Source of the DNA: an uncultured Bacteroides sp.
GTDB lineage: Bacteria; Bacteroidota; Bacteroidia; Bacteroidales; Bacteroidaceae
Assembly: GCF_958445495.1 (NCBI RefSeq)
Contig: NZ_CAUCSQ010000012.1
Coordinates: 1-64,000, forward strand
DNA: 64,000 nt
Direction: 5' to 3'
The position numbers and the translations under genes are program-made. Under the pieces are notes generated by a model. The model saw only the letters and a list, made by a program, of their open reading frames with translations, was not told where the DNA came from and ran no database searches. Below are positions 15,150 through 24,796 of this stretch, piece by piece. Positions within the stretch are counted from its first letter, which is position 1. Each line of letters begins with the position of its first letter.

Positions 15150-17455
15150 TTTAGGGTGAATCTGGCGGTTTTCACATCCCGGCTGTTCGTGCCTATCATG
15201 ACCTCGAAGTCACCCGGTTCGGCTACCAGTTGCAAATCATAGTTGTAATATCTCAACATCTCCGGAGCAATCTTGAAACGGACGATTTTCATCTCTCCCG
15301 GTTCCAGGAATATCTTTTGGAAACCTTTCAGCTCTTTTACCGGGCGGGTACTGCTGCCGACAACATCGCGGATGTAAAGCTGCACCACTTCCGTTCCGGG
15401 CCATGTCCCGGTATTGGTTACCTCCACTGCGGCGGTCAGTGAACCGGTCATATCCATCGCCGTATGGCTCAAATCGATGTCACTGTATGAAAAAGTGGTG
15501 TAGGAAAGCCCGTAACCGAACGGGTAAAGCGGTTCGTTGTCCACATCCAGGTAGTTGCTGCGGAACTTCTCGAACCATTTGCCTTGTCCCAATGGGCGTC
15601 CGGTACTCTTGTGAGCGTAATAAAGAGGAATCTGTCCGACATTTTTCGGGAAACTCATCGTCAGCTTGCCCCCCGGATTGACATAACCGAAGAGCGCGTC
15701 ACCGATGGCATAGGCAGCCTCGCTGCCCCCGAACCATACATTCAGGATGGCAGGTACATGTTCCTGTTCCCAGGTCAACGTGAGCGGGCGTCCGGTAAAC
15801 AAAACCAATACCACCGGTTTCCCTGTTTTCAGCAGCTCTTTCAGTAAATTCTGCTGCACATCCGGAATATTCAGGTCCGTGCGGCTGCTGCTTTCGCCGC
15901 TCATTTCGGAAGACTCGCCCAAGGCTGCGATGATAATATCCGACCGGCGCGCCACATTCAATGCCTCGTCCAGCAATTGCCGGTCAGTACGGTTGTCCCG
16001 GTTCAGGGAACGGCCGAACATCGTGGCCCGTTCCTCATAGCTTGCATCACTAATCAGATTGCTTCCTTTGGCATACATGATATTCGCCTTTCCGGCAGTC
16101 ATCTCTTTCAGGCCTTCTACCAGGGAGGGACAACGGTCGAGTACGGCAGCTACGCTCCATGTGCCGGGCATATTGCTCCGGGTGTTTGCCAGCGGACCGA
16201 TTACCGCGATGTTTCCTTTAGGGTTGAAAGGCAGCAACGGATTTCCGTTCGGGTTCCCGTCGGGGCTCTCGTTTTTCAGAAGGACGAAACTTTCCGCTGC
16301 AATCCTGCGGGCAGCAGCCCGGTGTGCTTTGGTAAAGATATCCCGTGCCGGACGTTGCGGGTCGCAGTATTTATACGGATTGTCGAACAGCCCCAGTTTA
16401 TATTTGGCTTCCAGAATACGACGACAAGCAGTATTCAACGTTTCCATAGAGACTTTTCCTTCTTGAACGGATTTCTTCAATGTCCCGGCGAAGCCTTCGC
16501 TTACCATATCCATATCCACTCCGGCATTGATGGCGCGTGCGCTTACGGTCTGCAAGTCGCCGATGCCGTGGTCGGTCATTTCGGAAATTCCCGTGTAGTC
16601 GGTCACTATCAATCCGTTGAAGCCCCATTGCCCGCGCAGGATATCCGTCAGCAACCATTTGTTGGCGGTAGCGGGTATTCCGTCCACCTCGTTGAACGAT
16701 GTCATTACGCTGCCTGCTCCTGCTTCCACAGCCGCTTCGTAAGGCAGCATATAGTCGTTGAACATTCGTTGGCGGCTCATGTCTACGGTATTGTAGTCCC
16801 GTCCGGCCTCACTGGCTCCATACAGAGCGAAATGTTTTACGCAAGCCATGATTTCGTCATTCCGCTCCAGATTCTTTCCTTGATAACCGCGCACCATCGC
16901 TTCTGCAATCATGGCTCCCAGGAACGGGTCTTCACCGCTGCCTTCGGATACACGCCCCCAACGGGGGTCGCGTGAGATATCCACCATCGGGCTGAAAGTC
17001 CACGAGATACCGTCGGCGCTGGCTTCTACGGCCGCGATGCGGGCAGATTCCTCAATCGCTGTCATGTCCCAGGTGCAGGACAGTCCGAGCGGGATAGGGA
17101 ACATCGTCTCGTATCCGTGGATGACGTCCATTCCGAACAGCAACGGAATGCCCAGGCGGGATTCTTCCACAGCCTGTTTCTGCACTTCACGTATTTTCTC
17201 CACTCCTTTCAGGTTGAACAGTCCTCCCACTTCGCCTTTCTTGATTTTGGCGGCGATATCGCTGCTTTTGGCTTGTCCCGTGGTAATCTCTCCGGTGACG
17301 GGAAGGTTTAGTTGTCCTATTTTTTCTTCTAAGGTCATTTTATTCATCAATACATCGATGAAACGGTCCATGTCCTGCGGTGATTTTTGGGCCGAGGTGC
17401 TCTGGAGACCTGTGGCAAGTAACAGGATGAGAAAACTTAACTTTCTGTATATCAT
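15146..17455 (-). CDS. GH3 beta-glucosidase (sophoro-oligosaccharide type)
   Basis: 769 residues: Sec signal (ending near STSAQ, residue 23), GH3 (alpha/beta)8 domain (about 30-370), GH3 C-terminal alpha/beta sandwich (about 400-620, with GESSEMSGESSSR holding the likely acid/base Glu) and a fibronectin III-like domain (about 660-765). The nucleophile is Asp286 in IVTDYTGI; KHFALYG (207-213) is the usual substrate-site motif. It would remove glucose from the non-reducing end of beta-1,2-gluco-oligosaccharides made by the GH144 enzyme, in the periplasm. Beta-1,2 specificity is inferred from the operon; the family also includes other beta-glucosidases and beta-xylosidases. Start at 17455 gives a good signal peptide. 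Confidence 0.87.
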   Translation of the reverse strand: MIYRKLSFLILLLATGLQSTSAQKSPQDMDRFIDVLMNKMTLEEKIGQLNLPVTGEITTGQAKSSDIAAKIKKGEVGGLFNLKGVEKIREVQKQAVEESRLGIPLLFGMDVIHGYETMFPIPLGLSCTWDMTAIEESARIAAVEASADGISWTFSPMVDISRDPRWGRVSEGSGEDPFLGAMIAEAMVRGYQGKNLERNDEIMACVKHFALYGASEAGRDYNTVDMSRQRMFNDYMLPYEAAVEAGAGSVMTSFNEVDGIPATANKWLLTDILRGQWGFNGLIVTDYTGISEMTDHGIGDLQTVSARAINAGVDMDMVSEGFAGTLKKSVQEGKVSMETLNTACRRILEAKYKLGLFDNPYKYCDPQRPARDIFTKAHRAAARRIAAESFVLLKNESPDGNPNGNPLLPFNPKGNIAVIGPLANTRSNMPGTWSVAAVLDRCPSLVEGLKEMTAGKANIMYAKGSNLISDASYEERATMFGRSLNRDNRTDRQLLDEALNVARRSDIIIAALGESSEMSGESSSRTDLNIPDVQQNLLKELLKTGKPVVLVLFTGRPLTLTWEQEHVPAILNVWFGGSEAAYAIGDALFGYVNPGGKLTMSFPKNVGQIPLYYAHKSTGRPLGQGKWFEKFRSNYLDVDNEPLYPFGYGLSYTTFSYSDIDLSHTAMDMTGSLTAAVEVTNTGTWPGTEVVQLYIRDVVGSSTRPVKELKGFQKIFLEPGEMKIVRFKIAPEMLRYYNYDLQLVAEPGDFEVMIGTNSRDVKTARFTLK

Positions 17456-17545
17456 ATTATTATATCTGTTTTGATTCTTAATGTAACGCCCTTTTTATAT
17501 GTTGGATATCCGGTGCCGGGGAGGGCTTTGTTCGACACCGGGAAA

Positions 17546-17574
17546 CGGTAGTTCCGACACCGAGGAAACTACCG
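17546..17574 (-). promoter_or_regulatory. Intergenic hairpin between susD-like and GH3 genes
   Basis: CGGTAGTTCC (17546-17555) pairs with GGAAACTACCG (17564-17574) with one unpaired A. It lies in the 138-bp gap of the operon and lacks a long T-run. Such stems between susCD and enzyme genes often lower downstream expression or protect the susCD message; the role here is inferred. Confidence 0.45.
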
Positions 17575-17593
17575 TTCCTCACCGAGAAACTTC

Positions 17594-19126
17594 TTATTGG
17601 TAATCGGGGTTCTGTATGAGCACTCCTTTCGACTTGTCAATCTCTGTCTGCGGAAGCGGGAGGAGTGCGTTTTTGTCCTGATAATTTGTCTTACCGGCAG
17701 CGTGCAGCACTTCTTTGGCGATACCCCAGCGGACAAGGTCATAGAAGCGGTCGAATTCCATTCCCAGTTCCACGCGGCGTTCGTGGCGGATGGCATCACG
17801 CAACTCGCTCTGGTCGGTCGTGGTTATTTTGGGAAGGATGTCGCTGTCAGTGCCTCTGGCGCGTGCACGCACCTGTTCCAGATAGTCGGCGGCTTCGCCC
17901 GGCAGGCCTTTCTCGTTGGCGGATTCCGCTGCCATTAATACCACATCGGCATAACGGATAAGGCGGATGTTTACCCAGAATCCTTTGTTGGTGTATTCTT
18001 TGCGCATGGCAGGGTCGGTATAGGCTTTCTTATTGAAGTAATCGCCTATCGCCTGGGAAACGGGAGATTCGCCGTAAGGCTCGTTTGTATTTTCCGGGGT
18101 GACGGGCTCGCTGTCCGACCGGCGGAAATAGAGCAGGGTGGCGTTTTTACGCGGGTCACCCGGTTCGTAGGCCTGTGCCATGAGTTCCGTCGCCATGTGC
18201 CAGCCCCAGCCCAAATCCCATTGGCCTGAGCCGCGTACTCCTTGCACTTCACAGAACTGGCTGCCTATGACGTCGCTTTGCGGGAGGGCGGCGGTAGCGG
18301 TACATTGCAGTTCGAATATGGAACCGCCGCTGTTCTCTCCCTCATCGGTGAAGATTTCGTCATAAGGAGTTTTCAGGTTGTAGAGTCCTTTTTTGATGAC
18401 ATCGGTAGAAGCGGTGTACATATTGTCCCAGTCGTTGCGCATCATATAGGTACGCGCGTGAAGGGAACGGGCGGCTCCCCAGGTCAGGCGTCCCGTATAT
18501 TCGCTGCTCCAGGTTTCCGGCAGCGACTCTTCCGCCGTTTTCAAATCGTTGTCAATTTGTTCGTAAAGTTTGTCAACGGTGGTTTTCGGGATGTTGGCTT
18601 CCGATGCGTCATTGATTTTGTAAGTAACCAGCGGAACTTCTCCGAAAGCTCTTACCAGGTTGAAATAGCAATAGGCCCGGAAAAAGGAGGCTTCCCCTTT
18701 GTTGACGATGTCTTCGGATTCCGTCTGTCCCGCCGTTTCTTTGGCGGCGATGGATCCGAGGATATCGTTGCACTGGTAGATGACTGCGTAGTTCTGTCCC
18801 CAGTAGGCTCCTAGCAGTCCGTTGTCCGGAGTGTAGAGAAAATCGTCGTACATCTGTTCTACATCGGAACCGTCGCTGGCGATGCTTCCTTTTTCCGCAT
18901 CTTCCGAGCGGAAACAGTGGATGGCGAGAGCGGGAGGGCCTGCTGTGATGTTGTAATTGCGCATCATGGTGTAAACATTGTAAATCTTGCCGTTGACAAG
19001 GGCGTTGGGATTATCGTCTTCTGTGAACTGCCCCTGCGGACTGCGGTCCAGAAAATCGCTGCAACTGCTTAGGAACAAGGCAGCGGCAACGGTAAAAACT
19101 GAAAATAAGTATTTATTGAGTTTCAT
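17594..19126 (-). CDS. SusD/RagB-family surface glycan-binding lipoprotein
   Basis: 510 residues with a lipobox at Cys22 (LFLSSC) and the SusD signature CSDFLDRSPQG, TPR-like helices, and the C-terminal RagB/SusD region (RHERRVELGMEFDRFYDLVRWG). It would cap the partner SusC barrel and bind gluco-oligosaccharide at the cell surface. It lies between the SusC gene (72-bp gap) and the GH3 gene in one minus-strand operon, which suggests beta-1,2-glucan or its oligosaccharides as ligand. The family call is firm. Confidence 0.93.
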   Translation of the reverse strand: MKLNKYLFSVFTVAAALFLSSCSDFLDRSPQGQFTEDDNPNALVNGKIYNVYTMMRNYNITAGPPALAIHCFRSEDAEKGSIASDGSDVEQMYDDFLYTPDNGLLGAYWGQNYAVIYQCNDILGSIAAKETAGQTESEDIVNKGEASFFRAYCYFNLVRAFGEVPLVTYKINDASEANIPKTTVDKLYEQIDNDLKTAEESLPETWSSEYTGRLTWGAARSLHARTYMMRNDWDNMYTASTDVIKKGLYNLKTPYDEIFTDEGENSGGSIFELQCTATAALPQSDVIGSQFCEVQGVRGSGQWDLGWGWHMATELMAQAYEPGDPRKNATLLYFRRSDSEPVTPENTNEPYGESPVSQAIGDYFNKKAYTDPAMRKEYTNKGFWVNIRLIRYADVVLMAAESANEKGLPGEAADYLEQVRARARGTDSDILPKITTTDQSELRDAIRHERRVELGMEFDRFYDLVRWGIAKEVLHAAGKTNYQDKNALLPLPQTEIDKSKGVLIQNPDYQ

Positions 19127-19198
19127 ACGATTATGGTTTTTAATGTTAAAGTCAATCCTTTGCGGAAATCCTGAGACGGAACGGCCGTTTGCCGGATG

Positions 19199-22100
19199 TC
19201 AAAAGGTCAGGTTGATTCCGAATGTATAGACAGCCGGTACGGGATAACTTCCGTTGTCTACCCCGAATGCGGTGGCCGTGCCTCCCAGTTCCGGAGTGTA
19301 ACCGGTGTTGTGCTTCCATGTTTTCAAGTTTTGTATGTTGACATATACCTTCAAGGCCTGCAGACGGATTTTAGCAAGCAGGCTTTTGTCGAATGCGTAA
19401 GCCAACTGGACGTTACGGATACGGAAAAAGCGCCCGCTTTCGATGTAATAGTCCGAATTCAGGGTATTGATGGAATGCTTGGAGTTCAGTAACGGCTGGC
19501 TGTTGGAAGTGCCTTCGCCGTGCCAGCGGTCCAGACGTTGTTCCAGATAGTTGAACTGGGCGAAGTTGTAGTTGTCCCAGGTACGGAAAATCTGGTTGCC
19601 GCCTTGTCCCATCATGTCGATGCCCAACGACCAGTTCTTGTAATCGACTCCCAGAGAGAAACCGTAAGTCACCTTCGGGGTAGGATTCCCTATCATGGTG
19701 CGGTCTTCCGGCGTAATCTCTCCGTCGCCGTTGACATCCGCGAATTTCAGGTCGCCGGGGGTTACTGTGGCAAGCTTGTTTTTGGGCGATGTGTCGATAT
19801 CCGTTTGCGACTGGTAGACACCCTCTACCTTGTAGCCGTAGAAATAGCCGATGGGATATCCCGCCATCGTATAGCTTTGCTGTTTGTCTCCGGCAATGAT
19901 GGAGTAACCTTCTTGAACCAGGCTTTTTACCTCGTTCTTGATGGTCGTCAGGTTAGCGCTGACGGAATATCCCCAGTCGCCGATTCGGTCACGCCAGGTT
20001 ACGGACATTTCCACTCCTTTGTTCTGAATCTGTCCCAGGTTGCCGATGCCGGGAGTCGTTCCGGAAATGCCGGGCACTTCCGCCAGCAGGTCTTTGGTAT
20101 TTTTCTTGTAATACACGCCTTCGAAGTGCAGGCGGTTGCGGAGCAGGTTGGTTTCGAACCCTGCTTCCCAGGCTTCCACCTTTTCCCAGCGGAGAGTGGG
20201 ATTGGGAAGATATGCCAGTTGGTAGCCCGGATAAATGATGGAGGGGGTTCCGAACACGGCCGAGTAGGTGTTTGTCAGCAGAGGTTCGGCAGGATATGCC
20301 TTGTCCAGGTTCTGGTTTCCCAACGTGCCGTAGGATGCCTTGATTTTCAGCATGTCGAGCCATTGGAAATCTTTCATGAATTCTTCTTCAGACATCAGCC
20401 AGCCTCCGCCCAGCGAGAAGAAATTCTGCCATTCATTGCCTGTGTAGGAAAAAGCGGAAGAACCGTCCCGGCGGAAAGAGCCGTTGAAGAGGTATTTTCC
20501 TTTGTAGTTGTAAATGACGCGCGCCAGCATGGACACGGTGCTTCGTTCCCATTGCGTGCTTCCGTTGGTGGCGGTGGCCGCATCGCCGATGCTGACAAAC
20601 CATTTGTCCGGGTTGTCGGGAATTATCAGTCCTACTCCTTGTTTGCGGGCTCCTTCCAGCCGGCTTAGCGAATTGTAGTAAGTGGTGAAGCCGGCGGTGG
20701 CAGTCAGGTTATGGTTGCCGTTGTCGAAGCTGTTGGTGTACGTCAGCAGATAGTCGCTTTGTACCTTGGTCTCGTTTTCCTTGAACTGGCTGACTTCGGT
20801 CTTGCCGGTTCCCAGCGTAGCGACATTGCCGTTGACAGTAGTGTCGTAGACTTTCATGACAGGCAGGTAGGTCCGTCCGTTGTTGGAGCTGTAATCCATA
20901 GAGAAGGCGGCTTTGAAAGTGAAATGTTTCAAAAAGTCCACTTCCCCGTAAATGTTGCCCGATGCCCGGTAATTTTCGGCTTTGGTGGTATTCGCTTTCA
21001 GCTCGACGTCCACCATCGGGTTGTTGATTTGGGCTTTTTGGAATTCCGGAAGTGCGGTATATAACCCGTACTCGCCGTTGTACACAGGGGCGATGGGGGT
21101 TGCACGGAGCGCGCTTAGCACTTGTTTGGAGTCGGCAGGGAGCATGCGGGCCCCGTTGAACTGGAAACCGACTTTCAGGAAGTCCGTAATTTTGTAATCG
21201 TTGCTTGCATTGATGGTTACCTTGCTGAATTTCTCATGCTTGATGTTGCCTTGTTCATGAGAATAACCGACTCCTAGATAAAAGCTGTGTTTGGCGGAGG
21301 CTCCCGTGATGCTGATATTGTTGTTGGTGACGAATGCCGTCTGGAAGATTTCGTCCTGCCAGTCGGTATTTGCGTCCCAGCCGGTATAGTCAAACGGGGC
21401 GTCTCCCTGGTTGGAGAGCTGTTCGCTGTACAGTTCCTTGAACTGGGAGGCGTTTACCATTTTTACTTTGTCCACTACCTTTTTGAAACCGAAGGAGGTA
21501 TTGATATTGATTAGCGTCTGGCCTTCTTTGGCTTTTTTGGTGGTGATGATGATAACACCGTTCGCACCGCGGACACCGAAGATTGCCAGTGAAGAGGGGT
21601 CTTTCAGAATCTCCATGGATTCGATGTCTTCCGGGTTGAGGAAGTTGATGTTGTCGTTGAACAGCCCGTCGACGATGTATAAAGGCTTGTATCCGTTGAT
21701 GGAGTTGGTTCCGCGGATACGGATTTCCGGGTCTGCGCCGGCTTGTCCGGAGTTTATGATTTGCACGCCCGCCACTTTTCCTTGCAAGGAGGAAAGCGGG
21801 TTCATGGCCGGCTTATTGGCTATTTCCTCTCCTTTGACGTTGGTGATGGAACCTGTCAGGTCTCTTTTCTTTGCGCTTCCGTATCCGATAACGACGGTTT
21901 CAGCCAATACCTGCGAGTCTTCTTTCAGGCTGACGTTGATTACGTTTTGTGTTCCCACTTTGATACTTTGCGTAGTCATGCCTACGTATGAGAATACCAG
22001 TATGTCTTCCGGGATAACGGAGATTGAATATTTGCCGTCCATATCCGTAATGGTTCCGGTGGAAGTACCCTGTACACGCACGGATGCGCCGATTAACGGT

Positions 22101-22246
22101 TCGTTGTTGGCGTCCGTTACCATACCTGTCACTGTTTTTGCCTGTGCGAAGGCGGATGCGGAAACAAGTAGCAGGCAGGCGAGAGCCGTTATGCTCTTAA
22201 ACCGGGCGGTTTGTTTCTGAAGATGTTGTAAAAGTCTAGTCCTCAT
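19199..22246 (-). CDS. SusC/RagA-family TonB-dependent transporter (beta-1,2-glucan locus)
   Basis: 1015 residues: signal peptide (ending near SAFAQ, residue 35), carboxypeptidase-regulatory-like domain (about 37-115: VTGMVTDANNEPLIGASV), TonB-box/linker region (ETVVIGYGSAKKRDLTGS), plug (about 140-240: IRIRGTNSINGYKPLYIVDG, GANGVIIITTKKA) and a 22-strand-type barrel ending in an aromatic residue (FGINLTF). No STN domain, so no direct sigma/anti-sigma signalling is expected. First gene of the operon SusC-SusD-GH3-GH144. No regulator gene is adjacent, unlike many such loci. Confidence 0.94.
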   Translation of the reverse strand: MRTRLLQHLQKQTARFKSITALACLLLVSASAFAQAKTVTGMVTDANNEPLIGASVRVQGTSTGTITDMDGKYSISVIPEDILVFSYVGMTTQSIKVGTQNVINVSLKEDSQVLAETVVIGYGSAKKRDLTGSITNVKGEEIANKPAMNPLSSLQGKVAGVQIINSGQAGADPEIRIRGTNSINGYKPLYIVDGLFNDNINFLNPEDIESMEILKDPSSLAIFGVRGANGVIIITTKKAKEGQTLININTSFGFKKVVDKVKMVNASQFKELYSEQLSNQGDAPFDYTGWDANTDWQDEIFQTAFVTNNNISITGASAKHSFYLGVGYSHEQGNIKHEKFSKVTINASNDYKITDFLKVGFQFNGARMLPADSKQVLSALRATPIAPVYNGEYGLYTALPEFQKAQINNPMVDVELKANTTKAENYRASGNIYGEVDFLKHFTFKAAFSMDYSSNNGRTYLPVMKVYDTTVNGNVATLGTGKTEVSQFKENETKVQSDYLLTYTNSFDNGNHNLTATAGFTTYYNSLSRLEGARKQGVGLIIPDNPDKWFVSIGDAATATNGSTQWERSTVSMLARVIYNYKGKYLFNGSFRRDGSSAFSYTGNEWQNFFSLGGGWLMSEEEFMKDFQWLDMLKIKASYGTLGNQNLDKAYPAEPLLTNTYSAVFGTPSIIYPGYQLAYLPNPTLRWEKVEAWEAGFETNLLRNRLHFEGVYYKKNTKDLLAEVPGISGTTPGIGNLGQIQNKGVEMSVTWRDRIGDWGYSVSANLTTIKNEVKSLVQEGYSIIAGDKQQSYTMAGYPIGYFYGYKVEGVYQSQTDIDTSPKNKLATVTPGDLKFADVNGDGEITPEDRTMIGNPTPKVTYGFSLGVDYKNWSLGIDMMGQGGNQIFRTWDNYNFAQFNYLEQRLDRWHGEGTSNSQPLLNSKHSINTLNSDYYIESGRFFRIRNVQLAYAFDKSLLAKIRLQALKVYVNIQNLKTWKHNTGYTPELGGTATAFGVDNGSYPVPAVYTFGINLTF

Positions 22247-22517
22247 TGCATTAAATTTTTCAATTTGTTATTATTCAGGTTGAAGTTTTCTGCGCCGTTG
22301 TCGGCGAAAGTAACAAAGTGAACAAACGAAATGCAAAAAAGATTTAGGAAAAAGGAGGAATGCTTGATTTTAACATAAGAGGCCGGTACTTGCCGTCAGG
22401 GGATTGAGGGGCGGCATTGCCGGACTCCAATGGTGGGGAGGTAACCTGTCGGCGGAGACGGGAAAGGGCAAAGGAATGGGAAACCGGGCGGATTGTCCGG
22501 TGTGGTTTATCCGGCGG

Positions 22518-23453
22518 TTACACATCGGAAAGGCCTGAAACCTGGTTGCCGGCAATAAGGGACTCTTTCATTTTCTCCGCAGTTTCCATACAGCGGAGAA
22601 CGTCTTCCTTGCTGCCGTTGAAAGGACCGGATTTCTCGATTTTCAGGGTGGACATGGCCGCTGCGAACCGTCCTGCCTCTTCGATGCCGGCGCCGGATAC
22701 CCGTCGGTACAGATACCCGATTGTATAAGTGTCGCCGCAGCCTGTCGCATCTACTGTCCGTGCCGGTTTATAGGCGGGAATACGGTAGAAATCCGTCCCG
22801 TCGAAGATGAGCGAGCCCATGCTTCCGAGCGTAACCAGCACTTCTTTCGCTCCCCATTCGTGTAGCCGGCGTGCAGCTTCGTGAGGGTCGGAAAGCCCGG
22901 TCAGTATTTCCATCTCATGCTCGTTGACTTTTAAAAAGTGGATGTATTGCAGGGCTTCCAGTTTGTCCGTCCAGTCTACCGGATATACGCGGGTTTCGCG
23001 CACTTCACGCAGGTAGCCTTGCGAATCTACGGCAACCAGCCCTTTTTGAGACAGCTCTTTGATGGCTTCCAATGAGAAATCGTCAGCTAGAAGAGAACCG
23101 AGGTGGTAAACCTGCGCATCTATTTCCTTGAGTTGCGTGACGGTGAATGAATCGGCTTTTGCCCATACGCGCTGGGTACGGTCATCAGGGTTTGAGCCGT
23201 AGATATTCTCAAAATAGACGGAGTGCCTGCTCGGCAATACGGTCACGTCGATGCCTGCCTTGCGCAACTCTTCCACAACGTTCATTTCCGTGGCTCCGAC
23301 TGCCGTGACCAGTGCATAATCGATGTCGTTGAAATGGCTGATGGCGTGTGAGCAGTAAAAAGCGGTTCCTCCCGGCATATAAACGGTGCTTTGGGGAGTG
23401 ACTACCTTATCCAGAGTGATGTGTCCGATGCAGCAAAGTTGATGTCTCTTCAT
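22518..23453 (-). CDS. PfkB-family carbohydrate kinase
   Basis: 311 residues, cytoplasmic. The PfkB/ribokinase fold shows the N-terminal CIGHITLDKVV strand, a GGTAFYCSHAI substrate loop (Gly-Gly motif) and the C-terminal anion-hole/catalytic motif DATGCGDTYTIGYL, in which Cys stands where Ala is usual (GAGD). It phosphorylates a sugar, nucleoside or similar alcohol with ATP; the substrate cannot be read from sequence. The start was placed at 23453. The longer in-frame extension upstream runs backwards through the tRNA-Leu gene and its terminator and cannot be coding. It is separated from the SusC operon by 271 bp, so co-regulation is not evident. Confidence 0.86.
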   Translation of the reverse strand: MKRHQLCCIGHITLDKVVTPQSTVYMPGGTAFYCSHAISHFNDIDYALVTAVGATEMNVVEELRKAGIDVTVLPSRHSVYFENIYGSNPDDRTQRVWAKADSFTVTQLKEIDAQVYHLGSLLADDFSLEAIKELSQKGLVAVDSQGYLREVRETRVYPVDWTDKLEALQYIHFLKVNEHEMEILTGLSDPHEAARRLHEWGAKEVLVTLGSMGSLIFDGTDFYRIPAYKPARTVDATGCGDTYTIGYLYRRVSGAGIEEAGRFAAAMSTLKIEKSGPFNGSKEDVLRCMETAEKMKESLIAGNQVSGLSDV

Positions 23454-23466
23454 TTCATTGTCAATT

Positions 23467-23501
23467 AAAAAGCCTTCAAGAAATTTTCTTGAAGGCTTTC
23501 C
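23467..23501 (-). terminator. Terminator of the tRNA-Leu gene
   Basis: AAAGCCTTCAAGA (23469-23481) pairs perfectly with 23487-23499 (13-bp stem, 5-nt loop). On the minus strand it is followed by TTTTTAA. It lies 15 bp downstream of the tRNA and upstream of the PfkB start. Confidence 0.88.
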
Positions 23502-23515
23502 AGTTTGTTTTCCAG

Positions 23516-23597
23516 TGCGGATGATAGGACTCGAACCTACACGCCTCACGGCACCAGATCCTAAGTCTGGCGCGGCTACCAATTACGCCACATCCGC
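23516..23597 (-). tRNA. tRNA-Leu (anticodon UAG)
   Basis: On the minus strand the acceptor stem GCGGATG (from 23597) pairs with CATCCGC (ending at 23517), discriminator A at 23516. The anticodon stem CCAGA/TCTGG encloses the loop CTTAGGA, giving anticodon TAG. The long variable arm (TGCCGTGAGGCGT) is class II, as expected of tRNA-Leu, and the T arm contains GGTTCGAGTCC. The 3' CCA is not encoded. Confidence 0.97.
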
Positions 23598-23622
23598 ATG
23601 TGCCGCTTTTTGTTTAGCGGTG

Positions 23623-23653
23623 CAAAGATAGGAAGATTTTCTGATTTGACAAA
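23623..23653 (-). promoter_or_regulatory. Promoter of the tRNA-Leu gene
   Basis: On the minus strand TTTG (23653-23650), 19 bp, then TATCTTTG (23630-23623): an exact match to the Bacteroides primary sigma factor consensus TTTG-N19-TAnnTTTG. The tRNA 5' end is 25 bp further on. Confidence 0.85.
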
Positions 23654-23669
23654 TAATTCGGCGATAAAG

Positions 23670-24740
23670 TTATTCGTTTAAGACTCTGAAAGCTTCTTCG
23701 ATAAGCGGGTCTTTTTTCTGTGATTCTTCGTCTCCTGCTTTGATTCCGTCTTCCAGAATCTGGTCCATATTGATGTAGATGTCCGCTTCAATGCCGTTTT
23801 CCAAAGGATTCTTGTTTTTATCGAAATGGGGGCTTGCGGAGAAGCGGACGCCCCATCCGTTGGGCAGCTCCGATGAGAAGGGCAGTCCCGAACCTCCTCC
23901 GGTCCGGTCGCCTATCTGGATGATTTTTTTATCCCGGATATTCCCGTCGTCTTTGTTGATGCTGCGCATGGCGTTGACAAAATCGTTGGTGGCGCTGTAG
24001 CAGCGGCGATTGGTTAGTATCACGACTTTTTTCTGCCATCTGATGCTGTTGGAGGGTTCCAGGTAAATCGGTTCCATTTCCGAGAAATCGTTGTGCCCCG
24101 GTCCGGTTTTATGTTTGATGTATCCGGTCAATGTCTTTTCTTCGGTGAAACGGGAGGCGATGCGTGTGGAATTCGTCAGATTCCCTCCTCCGTTGTCACG
24201 GACGTCGATAATGAGGCCGTTGCAGATTTGGAGATAGTAAAGAACTTCGTCCAGATTGCCTTCTCCGACTCCGTCACTGAAACTTTCGTAACGGATGTAT
24301 CCTATGTTGTTGTCGAATATTTTATATTTCAGGCCGGCGGAAGTGCGGTAACCGGAACTGGCGCTTCCCAGATAGTAATTGTAAAGGATGTCTTCCCTGT
24401 AATTCCACGGATATCCCTGATACCAGGCATCGTAATAGGAGATGCGGCTGGCGGAAGAAAGGTTGACATGCCCGTCTTTCAGGGTGTATAACATTTCACT
24501 GAGTATGTCGAACAGGTTGTCGTTGGAAATACCGGGTTTTACCAGTTTGCCGTATGTGTCATGGACGGCGTCCCAGTCGATTCCTTTTTCTTCCAGAAAA
24601 CAATACCTTTCATCAATGATTTTCCATAGTTGCTCGAAGTTTCCTACGGGGTCATTGGCGTACTCTTCTTCTCTGATGCATCCGGCGAGTACAGGCAGGC
24701 AGCAAAGCAACCCCAATATATGTATCAGTTTATTTCCCAT
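23670..24740 (-). CDS. S41-family (tail-specific-type) serine peptidase lipoprotein
   Basis: 356 residues with a lipobox at Cys21 (PVLAGC). S41 core motifs are visible: LKDGHV (88-92), IDVRDNGGGN (178-187) and the catalytic serine Ser249 in NRRCYSATNDF, then DRTGGGSGLPF. The PDZ domain of classical C-terminal processing proteases is not evident; the region between DGHV and RDNGGG is short. It would cleave peptides in the periplasm or at the cell surface. It is followed upstream on the same strand by a DUF3316 gene with a 56-bp gap, so they may form an operon. Substrate unknown. Confidence 0.85.
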   Translation of the reverse strand: MGNKLIHILGLLCCLPVLAGCIREEEYANDPVGNFEQLWKIIDERYCFLEEKGIDWDAVHDTYGKLVKPGISNDNLFDILSEMLYTLKDGHVNLSSASRISYYDAWYQGYPWNYREDILYNYYLGSASSGYRTSAGLKYKIFDNNIGYIRYESFSDGVGEGNLDEVLYYLQICNGLIIDVRDNGGGNLTNSTRIASRFTEEKTLTGYIKHKTGPGHNDFSEMEPIYLEPSNSIRWQKKVVILTNRRCYSATNDFVNAMRSINKDDGNIRDKKIIQIGDRTGGGSGLPFSSELPNGWGVRFSASPHFDKNKNPLENGIEADIYINMDQILEDGIKAGDEESQKKDPLIEEAFRVLNE

Positions 24741-24796
24741 TTTTCGAATCTCTTATTTATTATATATGATGGCAAACCTTTTGTTTCCGTTTCTTT

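Noticed and set aside
23454..23582. N-terminal extension of the PfkB kinase reading frame
   Set aside because: It runs through the tRNA-Leu gene and its terminator; the kinase fold begins at the ATG at 23453.
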